A stretch of 44,465 nucleotides of DNA from a bacterium (lineage in GTDB: Bacteria; Patescibacteriota; Minisyncoccia; Minisyncoccales; JANBVM01): NCBI GenBank assembly GCA_030588745.1, contig JAUUXB010000005.1:1-44465 (forward strand), read 5' to 3'. Below the pieces are notes generated by a model, which saw only the letters and a list, made by a program, of their open reading frames with translations, was not told the DNA's origin and did no database searches. This document shows, piece after piece, positions 8,759 through 17,492 of this stretch. How positions within the stretch are numbered: position 1 is the stretch's first letter; each line of letters begins with the position of its first letter. The position numbers and the translations under genes were made by a program.

Positions 8759-9867
8759 TGTTTTTTGTTCACCCTCAAATTAAATTGAATAGCAAAGTTT
8801 TTTCAAGTTTTTTTAAAAAACCAAATCTAAACTACTTGAAGAAAAAGCTTTACTCATATTTTCCTGACAAGCAAATTGTTTTTACTGACATGGGTAGAAC
8901 AGCTTTTAAAATTATTATTGAGAAACTGAATTTAAGAAATTCAAAAATAATTTTTCCAGCATATATTTGCGATATCTTTTATCCGATTTTCAAAACATAC
9001 AACATTAAGCCAATTTTTGTAGATATTGATCTTCAAACTTTTAATGCAAGTCAAGATAAAATTCTAAGTGTTGCTACCCCTGAAGCAAAAGCTGTTTTAA
9101 TTTCACACACATATGGATTGATTAATAACATTGATAAGATTAGAAATTTAACAATTATTGAAGACTGTGCTCATTCGTTTGGTTTTAAAAAGGCTGGAAA
9201 ATTAGGCGCTGTTTCTTTTTTTAGTCTTTACAAACAGTTTCCAAGCTTAAGAGGAGGAATGTTAGTTTGTCCAAAAGATTGGAAAATTAAACTTCCTAAA
9301 ACTAGTTTTAGTTTCAGAGATTTTATTTCATTACTGAACTCATTTCCTCTTTTCGCTTTTATGTTTAAATCGTTTGGATCAAGAACTCCACGCCTCGCTG
9401 AAAATTTCATAAGAGAAGAAAAAACAATAAAACCAGCTGGTATTAATAATGTTTCTTTGAATATTTTTTCCCAGTTTTTAGAGGATTTTGAAAAACAACT
9501 TGAAAAAAGAAAAAAATTAGCCTTGTTGTTTCAAAAAGAATTAGAAAAATTAGGTTTTAGAACTCAAGTATCAGAAAACAATGTTTTTTGTTACGTTTCA
9601 GCTTTAATACCCAAAAGATTAGAAGAGAAAAGAGATACATTTGTTAATAAGTTAAAAAAACAAAGAATTTTTTGCACCAGAATCTGGCATACTCCAATTA
9701 TTATTAATCCAAAAGTTCAAGAAGAATACAATATTAATTTAAATGAATTCCCAAATACTGTTGAAGCATCCAAAAGAATAATTAATTTGCCTTTACAAAA
9801 TTACTATACTGAAAAAGACATTAGAATCATGTCAAAGATAATAGAAAAAACAGTAAAAAAATTATGA
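8755..9867 (+). CDS. DegT/DnrJ/EryC1-like PLP-dependent aminotransferase, divergent
   Basis: The 370-residue fold-type I protein is related to sugar aminotransferases. FTDMGRTAFKI (43-53) is the N-terminal substrate/PLP region. IIEDCAHSFG (134-143) carries the Asp that contacts the PLP nitrogen. FSLYKQFPSLRGGM has the candidate Schiff-base Lys160 in the variant S-x-x-K-x-x-P-x-x-x-GG form, not the usual SFxPxKxL. The family normally transfers an amino group from glutamate to a keto-sugar nucleotide, which would suit an amino sugar later deacetylated or acylated by its neighbours. It overlaps both neighbouring genes by 4 nt. The first helix is short compared with typical members, so a non-sugar substrate cannot be excluded. 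Confidence 0.75.
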   Translation: MMFFVHPQIKLNSKVFSSFFKKPNLNYLKKKLYSYFPDKQIVFTDMGRTAFKIIIEKLNLRNSKIIFPAYICDIFYPIFKTYNIKPIFVDIDLQTFNASQDKILSVATPEAKAVLISHTYGLINNIDKIRNLTIIEDCAHSFGFKKAGKLGAVSFFSLYKQFPSLRGGMLVCPKDWKIKLPKTSFSFRDFISLLNSFPLFAFMFKSFGSRTPRLAENFIREEKTIKPAGINNVSLNIFSQFLEDFEKQLEKRKKLALLFQKELEKLGFRTQVSENNVFCYVSALIPKRLEEKRDTFVNKLKKQRIFCTRIWHTPIIINPKVQEEYNINLNEFPNTVEASKRIINLPLQNYYTEKDIRIMSKIIEKTVKKL

Positions 9868-10979
9868 AAGTTTTAATGCCTGTTTTACATTATTGGCCTG
9901 TGATTGGAGGACTGGAAACCTGGACTCAAAATATTGCTGAAAGAATTTCTGATAAAGCAGAGGTTTTCGTTGTTACTGGCAAGGTAAAGAGCCAGTCAGA
10001 AAAAGAAAATCTTAATCAGGTAAATATTTTTAGAAGTTCTTTGCTTTCTTTAACAAATCTTTCATATTCTTCTTTTCTATATATTATTACAGCCTTGCCT
10101 TTTATTTTCTTTAAATCATTAAGTGTTATGAAAAAAGAAAAGATTAATATAATTCACTCTCAAGGTTTTTTAAGCGCATTTTTAGGATATTTGCTGTCTA
10201 AATTAACAAATACTCCCTATATCGTTACAGTCCAAAGACTAGAGCAAAGTAAAGGTTTCTTAAGAAAATTAGTTTATAACAATGCAAAAGTTTGTATTGC
10301 TGCAAGCAATAAAATTAAGGAATATTTCCAACAGATTGAATGTAAAAACATAGAAGTAATTCCCAACGGTATTGATTTGAAAAGATTTCAAAACTTAAAC
10401 AGAGAAAAAAACAGAAAAGAACTTGGGTTAGATAGTGAATTTGCAGTGATTTCAGTGGCGCGACTTCAAAAAGTTAAGGGATTAAGATATTTAATAAAAG
10501 CTATAGAGATTTTAAATAATAAATTCCAAGTTCCGAATATTAGATTAATAATAATAGGTGATGGCACAGAGAGAAAAAATCTCAAGAGTTTGGTAAAAAA
10601 ACTTAAACTAGGGGAGAAAGTTAGATTTTTAGGGCAAGTTGGGAACGAGAAAGTTCCAGAGTATTTATCAGCTGCTGATTGTTTTGTTTTACCATCTTTA
10701 AAAGAGGGATTTGGCATTGTTGTTTTAGAGGCAATGGCTTCCAAGTTGCCGGTCGTGGCTACAAAAGTAGGGGGAATATTAGATATAGTTGAACATGAAA
10801 AAACAGGACTTTTGGTTCAATCAAAAAAGTCAGAAGAAATTGCTAGTAAGATATTTGAGATTTACAAAGAACCAGAACTTGTTGAAGAACTAACCAAAAA
10901 CGCATCTGCCAATTTATACAAATACAACTGGTCAAATATTGCCAGTCAAGTTTATGAAGTTTATAAAATAACCTTATGA
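9864..10979 (+). CDS. GT4 family glycosyltransferase
   Basis: The protein has 371 residues in a GT-B fold. The N terminus MPVLHYWPVIGGLETW (4-20) holds the GG-E turn. VIPNGIDLKRF is at 165-175, the donor-domain start ISVARLQKVKG at 196-206, and EGFGIVVLE at 281-289 supplies the E-x7-E pair, followed by a nucleotide-contact GG in TKVGGI. It likely adds a hexose to the growing lipid-linked glycan in the cytoplasm. It shares 4-nt overlaps with the genes before and after, so it belongs to a tightly coupled run of three glycosyltransferase genes. Donor unknown. Confidence 0.9.
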   Translation: MKVLMPVLHYWPVIGGLETWTQNIAERISDKAEVFVVTGKVKSQSEKENLNQVNIFRSSLLSLTNLSYSSFLYIITALPFIFFKSLSVMKKEKINIIHSQGFLSAFLGYLLSKLTNTPYIVTVQRLEQSKGFLRKLVYNNAKVCIAASNKIKEYFQQIECKNIEVIPNGIDLKRFQNLNREKNRKELGLDSEFAVISVARLQKVKGLRYLIKAIEILNNKFQVPNIRLIIIGDGTERKNLKSLVKKLKLGEKVRFLGQVGNEKVPEYLSAADCFVLPSLKEGFGIVVLEAMASKLPVVATKVGGILDIVEHEKTGLLVQSKKSEEIASKIFEIYKEPELVEELTKNASANLYKYNWSNIASQVYEVYKITL

Positions 10980-12127
10980 AAATAATATTTGCTACTGGTA
11001 TTTTTCCTCCTGATATTGGCGGACCAGCAACTTATGTTGAGAAGTTGGCTAATCAATTGCTCCAAAAAGGCTTTGAGGTAAAAGTAATCACTTTTTCTAA
11101 CACTAAAACAAAAAAGAATTATGATTTTCCTGTTATAAGGATTTCAAATAAATATCCTAAAGGAATAAAACACTTTATATACTTTCTGGAACTATTAAAA
11201 ATGGCAAAAAGTACAGATATAATTTATGCACAAAACCAAACAAGTGCAGGGTTTCCAAGTATTTTGGTTTCTAAACTTCTTAAAAAAAGACTTATTTTAA
11301 AAGTTGTAGGAGATGCAGCCTGGGAGAGCTATGCGAACAGAGTTAGTGAATTTGACAATATTGAGATTTTCCAAGAAAAAAAATATGATTTTTTTACAGA
11401 ACTGATAAGAAAAACAAGAAGTTTTGTTGCAAAAAATGCTGATACTATAATCACTCCAAGCCAATATCTAAAAAACATAGTTAAAGGTTGGGGTGTGCCA
11501 AAGCAGAATATACAAGTAATCTACAATGCTTTGGAACAATTACCTGAACCTCATGTTTCCAAAGAGGAAATTAAAAAGAAAATCAGAGTCGAAGGAGATA
11601 TTATTTTGTCAATTGGCAGATTAGCTCCTTGGAAAGGATTTTCAGCTTTAATTGATATTTTCCCTGAACTATTAAAAGAAAACCCTGATTTTAAATTAAT
11701 TATTGTTGGTGAAGGAGAAGAGAAAAAGAAGCTAGAGCTGCAAGTTGAAAAATTGGGATTAAAAGATAATGTGAAATTGATAGGGAAGATTAGCCATCAA
11801 GATATTCCGTTATACTTTAAAGCAGCAGATATTTTTATGTTAAATTCTGGGTATGAAGGTCTGCCCCACGTAGTTTTGGAAGCAATACAGCTTGGGGTGC
11901 CGGTTGTTATTTCAAACAAAGGAGGAAATCCAGAATTGATTAAAGATAGTTTTAATGGATTTTTAATAGAATACAATAACAAAGAACAGATAAAGAATAA
12001 GTTGCTGAAGTTATGGCAAGATAGAAATCTTCAAAAAAGGTTTGTTGAAAATTCAAAAGAAAAATTAAAAGAATTCAATTGGGAGAATTTAGTCAATAAA
12101 ACAATAAAAATTCTAACTAACAAATAA
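10976..12127 (+). CDS. GT4 family glycosyltransferase
   Basis: The protein has 383 residues. ATGIFPPDIGGPATYVEKLA (6-25) is the N-terminal signature of a PimA/Pim-like GT4 subgroup. LSIGRLAPWKG is at 211-221 and EGLPHVVLE at 294-302, followed by NKGGNPELI. Residues 111-150 (GDAAWESYANRVSEF region) are longer than in the neighbouring glycosyltransferases and resemble enzymes that bind bulky lipid-linked acceptors. It starts in the stop codon of the previous gene and is followed by the next gene after 2 nt. It likely adds one sugar in the repeat unit; donor and linkage are not visible. Confidence 0.88.
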   Translation: MKIIFATGIFPPDIGGPATYVEKLANQLLQKGFEVKVITFSNTKTKKNYDFPVIRISNKYPKGIKHFIYFLELLKMAKSTDIIYAQNQTSAGFPSILVSKLLKKRLILKVVGDAAWESYANRVSEFDNIEIFQEKKYDFFTELIRKTRSFVAKNADTIITPSQYLKNIVKGWGVPKQNIQVIYNALEQLPEPHVSKEEIKKKIRVEGDIILSIGRLAPWKGFSALIDIFPELLKENPDFKLIIVGEGEEKKKLELQVEKLGLKDNVKLIGKISHQDIPLYFKAADIFMLNSGYEGLPHVVLEAIQLGVPVVISNKGGNPELIKDSFNGFLIEYNNKEQIKNKLLKLWQDRNLQKRFVENSKEKLKEFNWENLVNKTIKILTNK

Positions 12128-12129
12128 TT

Positions 12130-13221
12130 ATGAAAAAGGTCTTATTCATTGGAGTAACAAATTATGACTTTAAACAATCTTTTCCTTTACACCTTAAGGC
12201 AAAGTTTTTAGGACTAAGCAAAGATATTAAACCATACATTCTGGCTCGGGGCAGGCCTTTTCATAAAAAAACCTGGAACAGTGAATTTTATCTTTTACCG
12301 TACAGTATTTTCTGGCTGTTTGCTTTTTTCATTGCTTTTTACATTTGTCTAAATAAAAAGATTGATGTAATTATAGCTCAATCACCTTTAATGGAAGGAT
12401 TAACAGGTTCAATTCTAAAAAAGATTTTTAAAAATCAATTAATTATTGAAATCCATGGAGACTGGGAGAGGGGACCATTTCTTTCAAAAAAAAGAAGATT
12501 TAAATTTTTTCAAAAAAAAGTTGTACCGATATTAGCTAGATTTAGTTTAAAGTCAGCAGATAAAATTAGAGCTATCTCAAGTTTTACCAAGAAAGAAGCT
12601 ATAAAATTATCGGGAATAAAACCTTATTTTGTATTTCCTACCTTTACTGATATCAACGCTTTTTTAGAGGAAAAAGAAACCGTATTCGAAAACTTCATTT
12701 TATTTGTAGGAGGCTTAGAAAAAGTTAAGGGAGTTAAATATTTAATTAAAGCATTCTCCAAAGTTAAACAGGAATTTCCTCAATTTAAATTAGTGATTAT
12801 CGGTAAAGGCTCTGAAAAAGAGAATCTAGAGTCAGAAATTAGGAGTTTAAACATAGAAGATAAGGTGAAATTTAAAGGTAGATTATCCTTAGAAGAAACA
12901 AAAAATATTATGAAAAATTGTTATTGTTTAGTTTTACCTTCTTTATCTGAAGGATTAGGAAGAGTCTTAATGGAGTCTATGGCTTTAGGAAAACCAGTTG
13001 TCGCAAGTAGAGTTGGCGGGATTCCGGACTTAATAAAAGATAATGAAAATGGTTTCTTATTTGAGAAAGGAAATTCAAATGAACTAGCAGAAAAATTAAG
13101 GATTTTATTGAATAACAGAAATTTAACAATTAAGATGGGTCAAAAAGGAAGAGAATTTGTTCGAGTCAACTTCTCTAATGAAAAGTATATTAAGAGCTAT
13201 ATTTCAATGATAAATGCTTAA
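12130..13221 (+). CDS. GT4 family glycosyltransferase
   Basis: The protein has 363 residues. The N-terminal domain is unusual, with the hydrophobic stretch FWLFAFFIAFYICL (61-74) and EIHGDWERGP (107-116). The donor domain has LFVGGLEKVKG (191-201), the E-x7-E motif in SEGLGRVLMESMALGKP (273-289) and VGGIPDLI after it. It ends the first run of glycosyltransferase genes; an 83-nt gap with its own promoter follows, so a transcript boundary may lie here, although no clear terminator hairpin is seen. The hydrophobic segment may place the protein on the membrane. Confidence 0.87.
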   Translation: MKKVLFIGVTNYDFKQSFPLHLKAKFLGLSKDIKPYILARGRPFHKKTWNSEFYLLPYSIFWLFAFFIAFYICLNKKIDVIIAQSPLMEGLTGSILKKIFKNQLIIEIHGDWERGPFLSKKRRFKFFQKKVVPILARFSLKSADKIRAISSFTKKEAIKLSGIKPYFVFPTFTDINAFLEEKETVFENFILFVGGLEKVKGVKYLIKAFSKVKQEFPQFKLVIIGKGSEKENLESEIRSLNIEDKVKFKGRLSLEETKNIMKNCYCLVLPSLSEGLGRVLMESMALGKPVVASRVGGIPDLIKDNENGFLFEKGNSNELAEKLRILLNNRNLTIKMGQKGREFVRVNFSNEKYIKSYISMINA

Positions 13222-13251
13222 AAAAAGTTGAGGATTTTTAAAAAACTAAGC

Positions 13252-13280
13252 TTGATTTAAAGAGAAAAAACAAGTAAAAT
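13252..13280 (+). promoter_or_regulatory. Internal promoter before the small transporter gene
   Basis: TTGATT (13252-13257), 17 nt, TAAAAT (13275-13280). The expected transcript start near 13287 gives a leader of about 18 nt to the ATG at 13305. It sits in the first real gap of the locus and could drive the second half of the cluster. Confidence 0.55.
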
Positions 13281-13304
13281 AAACCCATATAAACTCATAA
13301 AATT

Positions 13305-13682
13305 ATGTCTTTTTCAACTATTTTAGCTCTTCTGGTGTCTGTTGTGACTGCCAGCGCAGCCCAGTTTTTTTTAAAAAAAGGGGTTTTAAATTTAACTGAT
13401 TTAGACCTGTCTTTTTCTGGCCTTTTAAAGCTGTTTGTTTCTATTTTTCAGAACAAATGGCTTTTTTTAGGATCTTCGTTATTCATTTTTAGCTTTGTTT
13501 TTTATCTTTTTGTTCTTTCTAAACTTCAGTTAAATTTAGCTTATCCGGTCATGGTTAGTGCCGGAATTGTATTGGTCACTATCGGTTCTTGGGCCTTCTT
13601 TCAAGAACAAATTTCTCAGTGGCAAATTTTAGGAATCTTTCTAATCATTTTTGGCATATTTTTATTGTTTCCTAGAATTTAA
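13305..13682 (+). CDS. Small four-helix EamA/SMR-like transporter
   Basis: The 125-residue protein has four hydrophobic segments (about 5-20, 45-70, 76-96 and 105-122). The start STILALLVSVVTASAAQFFL with FLKKG matches small multidrug-resistance/EamA-type half transporters, which work as dimers. Among these, ArnE/ArnF-like proteins flip undecaprenyl-phosphate-linked amino sugars across the membrane. Its place in a glycan locus favours a lipid-linked sugar flippase role over drug export, but this is inference. It is preceded by its own promoter and followed by a glycosyltransferase relic. Confidence 0.75.
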   Translation: MSFSTILALLVSVVTASAAQFFLKKGVLNLTDLDLSFSGLLKLFVSIFQNKWLFLGSSLFIFSFVFYLFVLSKLQLNLAYPVMVSAGIVLVTIGSWAFFQEQISQWQILGIFLIIFGIFLLFPRI

Positions 13683-13687
13683 AAAAT

Positions 13688-13747
13688 ATGAAGCTTCTAA
13701 TTATAAGTCAAAAAGTAGATAAAATATGCCTATTTGGTTCACAATAG
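13688..13747 (+). pseudogene. Relic of a glycosyltransferase start
   Basis: A 19-codon frame begins MKLLIISQKVDK and stops at 13745-13747. Those 12 residues match the start MKLLIITQKVDM of the glycosyltransferase at 15458 in all but two positions. The match ends just where the next gene's ATG (13726) begins. This looks like the leftover 5' end of a paralogous glycosyltransferase gene cut off by insertion or recombination. Confidence 0.55.
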
Positions 13748-14685
13748 ATCTGGATGTGGAATTTGATAATGAAAGATTCGGCAAACCATATGGTTCTAAA
13801 AATCCTGGAATTGAAAAGGGAATTCCTTTGTTTTTGAGTCTTTTTAAAAGATTCCAGATTCCAGCTACATTTCATATTCAGGAGCAATCAGACATTCATG
13901 ACAGCATTTCTGCAACATATTCTCACATTGTAGAGGCCATCCAAAAGGATGGTCATGAAATTGGGCTCCATACTCATTTTCAAAAAGGCTATGATCCAGA
14001 ATCTCGTGAAAGAGAAATAACTTCTGGTATCAGACGTTTAGAAGAAAAGTACGGCAAAATTGTATCTTTTAGGGCAGGGAAGTATTTCACCAGTGAAGCT
14101 ACCATTAAGATTTTAGAAAAGTATGGTATTAAGTATGATGTTTCTCCTTACAAGAATACTTCAATCGGCAACATGAGATGGTATGATATAGCTGATTCTC
14201 CCTATCACCCAAGCTATAAAGACATAACAAGGATTGATAATGCAAGCATTTTAATGATTCCTATTACGAATAAGCGGTTAGGCATCATCCTTGATAGTTC
14301 TATTTCGCTAGAATTGATGAAAAAAGGAACAAATATATTAATTTCTGAATCAAAAAAGATTAAGCAGCCAATTATCATTTTTCTTAGCACTCATTCCTGG
14401 AAGTGCATAGATCCAGTCACGAATAGTTTTAGAAAAGATATAATTCAACGCCTTAAAGAATACTTTGCATTTCTTCAGCAATTTAATAATATAGAATTTA
14501 TGAATATAAGAACTTTAGGAGAAAGATGGGAGCAGGGAGAATTTACTCCTTATTTTTTAAATACACCTGATTTATTTGGCCAGAATTTCTCGTTATTCTC
14601 TCCCAGACGTTATTTCTGGCTTTCTAAATATTTTCTTTTTTGGCGAAAATATTTTAAATACATTTTATTTAAAAAAATTGATTAG
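13726..14685 (+). CDS. Polysaccharide deacetylase-like protein (CE4 fold), variant motifs
   Basis: The protein has 319 residues. FTIDLDVEFD (5-14) gives the acidic start motif. GHEIGLHTHFQ (76-86) has metal-binding histidines at 82 and 84 in an H-x-H spacing instead of the usual HxxxH. FRAGKY is near residue 115 and STHSW appears late. The NodB barrel is therefore present with a changed metal site, as in several uncharacterised CE4 relatives. The C-terminal 40 residues are aromatic and basic (repeated Phe-Trp-Lys). Start choice: the only in-frame ATG before the fold. It interrupts a glycosyltransferase relic, so it may have arrived by recombination together with the methyltransferase that follows. 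Confidence 0.75.
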   Translation: MPIWFTIDLDVEFDNERFGKPYGSKNPGIEKGIPLFLSLFKRFQIPATFHIQEQSDIHDSISATYSHIVEAIQKDGHEIGLHTHFQKGYDPESREREITSGIRRLEEKYGKIVSFRAGKYFTSEATIKILEKYGIKYDVSPYKNTSIGNMRWYDIADSPYHPSYKDITRIDNASILMIPITNKRLGIILDSSISLELMKKGTNILISESKKIKQPIIIFLSTHSWKCIDPVTNSFRKDIIQRLKEYFAFLQQFNNIEFMNIRTLGERWEQGEFTPYFLNTPDLFGQNFSLFSPRRYFWLSKYFLFWRKYFKYILFKKID

Positions 14686-14699
14686 TTATTCAAATTACA

Positions 14700-15461
14700 A
14701 TGACCACCAATCACACAAATCCAAGATTAAAGAGATTACTTAAAAGATATGGAAAGAAAACTTCGCCTGTTAGATGGGATTTTTTTGTAGGATACCGTCC
14801 ACTTGTTCGTTATAGAATGGAGAGGCAGACAAAAAAACTTTTAGGGTTAATAAAAAGAAATCAACAGAGCAACCAAGAATTTACTCTCCTTGATGTAGGT
14901 TGTGGTACAGGGCGTTATCTTACCCACTTCTTATCTTTAGGAAAAGCAGTGGGAGTTGATATAAGCAAGCCAATGTTAGAACAAGCTGAAAAAAATACCA
15001 ATGGTCGTGCGACATTAATACAGGCTGATGCAGAAAATCTACCTTTTAAGGACAATACTTTTGATGTGGTTACTTGTTCATATCTTTTAGAAAATCTAAA
15101 TGGACCAAAAGATAATCCCAAAAAAGTTCTCAATGAAATGTATCGGGTAACGAAAAACAAAGGCCAGATAATTTTTACTGTTGAAACATGGTATTCAATG
15201 CCAAATCTTATTAGTTATGTTATATCATTTTTAAAACGGAAAACGCCGCTTAATTTCTATAGCGTTAAAAAGATAAAGGAATTAACTAAAAGAATAGATG
15301 TTCAGTCAATTAATATTTATGGTCTTTCTCCGATTACTGTATTTTTTCCCTGGGCTAGAGATCCTTTATCAATGATGAAATTGATTGAGAGAATTGATAA
15401 TAAACTTGAAAAGCTTATGCCTCTTTTTGGTACTCAACTAATAATAGAAATTAAGAAATGA
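14700..15461 (+). CDS. Class I SAM-dependent methyltransferase
   Basis: The protein has 253 residues. Motif I LLDVGCGTGRYL is at 63-74, the acidic end of strand 2 in AVGVDIS, and motif II around QADAENLPFKDNTFDVVTCS. This is the UbiE/Methyltransf_11 type. A basic N-terminal extension of about 55 residues (RLKRLLKRYGKK) precedes the fold. Within a glycan locus, O-methylation of a sugar is the likely role. Its stop codon overlaps the start of the next gene (ATGA). Confidence 0.85.
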   Translation: MTTNHTNPRLKRLLKRYGKKTSPVRWDFFVGYRPLVRYRMERQTKKLLGLIKRNQQSNQEFTLLDVGCGTGRYLTHFLSLGKAVGVDISKPMLEQAEKNTNGRATLIQADAENLPFKDNTFDVVTCSYLLENLNGPKDNPKKVLNEMYRVTKNKGQIIFTVETWYSMPNLISYVISFLKRKTPLNFYSVKKIKELTKRIDVQSINIYGLSPITVFFPWARDPLSMMKLIERIDNKLEKLMPLFGTQLIIEIKK

Positions 15462-16522
15462 ATGTGGAAATGAAGAAAATGAAATTATTAATAATTACTC
15501 AAAAAGTAGATATGAATGATGATAACCTTGGTTTTTTCCATGGCTGGCTTGAAAAATTTTCAGAAAAATTAGACAAACTCTATGTAATTTGTCCTACCCA
15601 GGGAGACTATAATCTTCTTTCAAATGTCAGTATTTATTCGTTGGGTAAGGAAAAAGGAGCTTCAAAGCTTAGCCAGTGGATTTGTCTTCAGAAAAATTTA
15701 ATTCAAATTCTTCCTAAAATTAATGGTGTTTTTATCCATATGTGCTCAATATATGCCATAGCATCTTTTCCTTTAGTAAGAATTTTTAACAAAAACATGA
15801 CTTTATGGCACGTTCATAAATCGATAAATTGGAAATTAAAATTAGCTGAGAGGTGTGTAGATAAAATTTTAACTGCTTCTGAACAAAGCTGTCGTTTAAA
15901 AAATAGGAAGAAAATTGAGATTGTGGGTCATGGCATAGATACTGAGACATTTAGTCCAAAACCAAAAAGTCAAAAGTTAAAACCAGAACTCCAGGACTTC
16001 ATAATTACTTCTCCAGGGAGAATCTCTCTGATTAAAGATCAAGAAACTTTGATTAAAGCAATGGACATTTTGGTTAATAAAAGGAATATTACAGATATTA
16101 AGTTGCAATTTATTGGAAGTTCTATTGAAGATTATGAAAAACAATATCTTAAAAAATTAAAAAATTTAGTTAAAGAAAAAAAGTTAGAAGATTACATTAA
16201 GTTTTTAGGAAGTGTTTCTTATGATAAAATGCCAAAATATTATCAAGATTCTGATTTAGTGATAAATCTTAGTCATACAGGAAGTGTTGACAAAGTAGTG
16301 CTAGAAGGCATGGCTTCAGGTTGTTTAGTTCTAACTTGCAATGAAGCATTTGAACCTATTCTAGATAATAAATATTTATTTAAAAAGAAAAACTTTCAAG
16401 ATTTAGTTGGAAAGATTATTAACTTAAAAAGTGCAAAAGAGGATAAAAATTTAAGAAAAATAGTAATAAAAAATCATAATTTAGATAATCTAATTGATAA
16501 AATAATTAAAAGCTTCAGATAG
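15458..16522 (+). CDS. GT4-like glycosyltransferase
   Basis: The protein has 354 residues. The conserved start is MKLLIITQKVD, which lies 7 residues after the ATG at 15458; ATGs at 15470 and 15479 also fit, but the ATGA overlap with the previous gene favours 15458. The donor domain shows IVGHGIDTETF, TSPGRISLIKDQETLIKA and, in place of the usual EGF motif, SHTGSVDKVVLEGMASG, where the first Glu of E-x7-E is missing. It belongs to a subgroup with the same N terminus as the relic at 13688. Acceptor and donor unknown. Confidence 0.8.
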   Translation: MNVEMKKMKLLIITQKVDMNDDNLGFFHGWLEKFSEKLDKLYVICPTQGDYNLLSNVSIYSLGKEKGASKLSQWICLQKNLIQILPKINGVFIHMCSIYAIASFPLVRIFNKNMTLWHVHKSINWKLKLAERCVDKILTASEQSCRLKNRKKIEIVGHGIDTETFSPKPKSQKLKPELQDFIITSPGRISLIKDQETLIKAMDILVNKRNITDIKLQFIGSSIEDYEKQYLKKLKNLVKEKKLEDYIKFLGSVSYDKMPKYYQDSDLVINLSHTGSVDKVVLEGMASGCLVLTCNEAFEPILDNKYLFKKKNFQDLVGKIINLKSAKEDKNLRKIVIKNHNLDNLIDKIIKSFR

Positions 16523-16625
16523 GAATAAAAACTCTAAAAATACAGTTTTTCTCAATACGATTACAAAAGTAAATAGATAAGCTACTGGCATCAAAATAGA
16601 TTATTTATTCTTCAGCAATAACAAA

Positions 16626-17465
16626 ATGACAAATAAACTTTCAAAAACTAAAATTCCTTGTTCGGTTGGAATATTAACCTTGAATTCAGGGGCAGTTTTG
16701 GCTCGTTGCCTGGAGAGCGTTAAAGATTTTTCCGAGATTATTATTTGCGATGGAAACAGCACAGATAAAACTTTGGAAATTGCTAAAAAATATGGGTGCA
16801 AAATTATCAAGCAATATGATACCGACGAACCTAATCAGAAAATTAAGGATTTTTCTGAAGTAAGAAATAAATGTCTTCAGGCGACCAGCTTTGATTGGTT
16901 TTTTTATATTGATAGCGATGAGGTAGCCTCTCCACAATTAGTCGAAGAAATAAGAGAAGTTATTAATAAAAATCCGAAAGAAACTTTGGTTTATTTTGTT
17001 CCTGGCAAATATGTAATGAACGGAAAAGTGATTAAATATTCTACCACTTACCCCGGCTACGAAGAGAGGTTTTTTAATAAAAGGAGCGGAGCAAGGTTTG
17101 TTAAGCCTGTTCATGAAAAAATAATTTATGATAAGGATAAATACAAACTTGGCAAACTGAAGAATCCTCGTTATGGTTTTTTGTCCCAAGAAAGGATAAA
17201 TAACCAATGGAGACATGTTCAAAAGTATTTAAAAATGGAGAAAGAACTAAATCGCAATTCGCCATTTTTGACTTATCTTAAATGGGTATTAATTATTAGA
17301 GTAGCAAAAACAGTGAAGCTTATTCTCGTGACGCCTATGATGTATATTCTTCACGGATTTAAAGAAACCGCGCCAGTAAAAATTGAAATAGCAAAGATTT
17401 TATATAATTTAAAAATCATTTATTATTTAACACTTAACCAATTAGAGAAACTTTATAAAAAATAA
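16626..17465 (+). CDS. GT2 family glycosyltransferase
   Basis: The 279-residue GT-A fold protein is of the WaaE/KdtX-like type. VGILTLNSGAVLARCLESV (14-32) is the nucleotide-binding start, DGNSTD is at 42-47, and the metal-binding DSDE at 96-99 is preceded by WFFYI. FVKPVHEKI is typical of this subgroup. It is inverting and acts on the cytoplasmic side; the C-terminal basic and hydrophobic helices may touch the membrane. It follows a 103-nt gap with no convincing promoter. It is the only GT2 enzyme in the locus. Confidence 0.88.
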   Translation: MTNKLSKTKIPCSVGILTLNSGAVLARCLESVKDFSEIIICDGNSTDKTLEIAKKYGCKIIKQYDTDEPNQKIKDFSEVRNKCLQATSFDWFFYIDSDEVASPQLVEEIREVINKNPKETLVYFVPGKYVMNGKVIKYSTTYPGYEERFFNKRSGARFVKPVHEKIIYDKDKYKLGKLKNPRYGFLSQERINNQWRHVQKYLKMEKELNRNSPFLTYLKWVLIIRVAKTVKLILVTPMMYILHGFKETAPVKIEIAKILYNLKIIYYLTLNQLEKLYKK

Positions 17466-17492
17466 AGAGTTTGTTGTGAAATTAATTAAATT

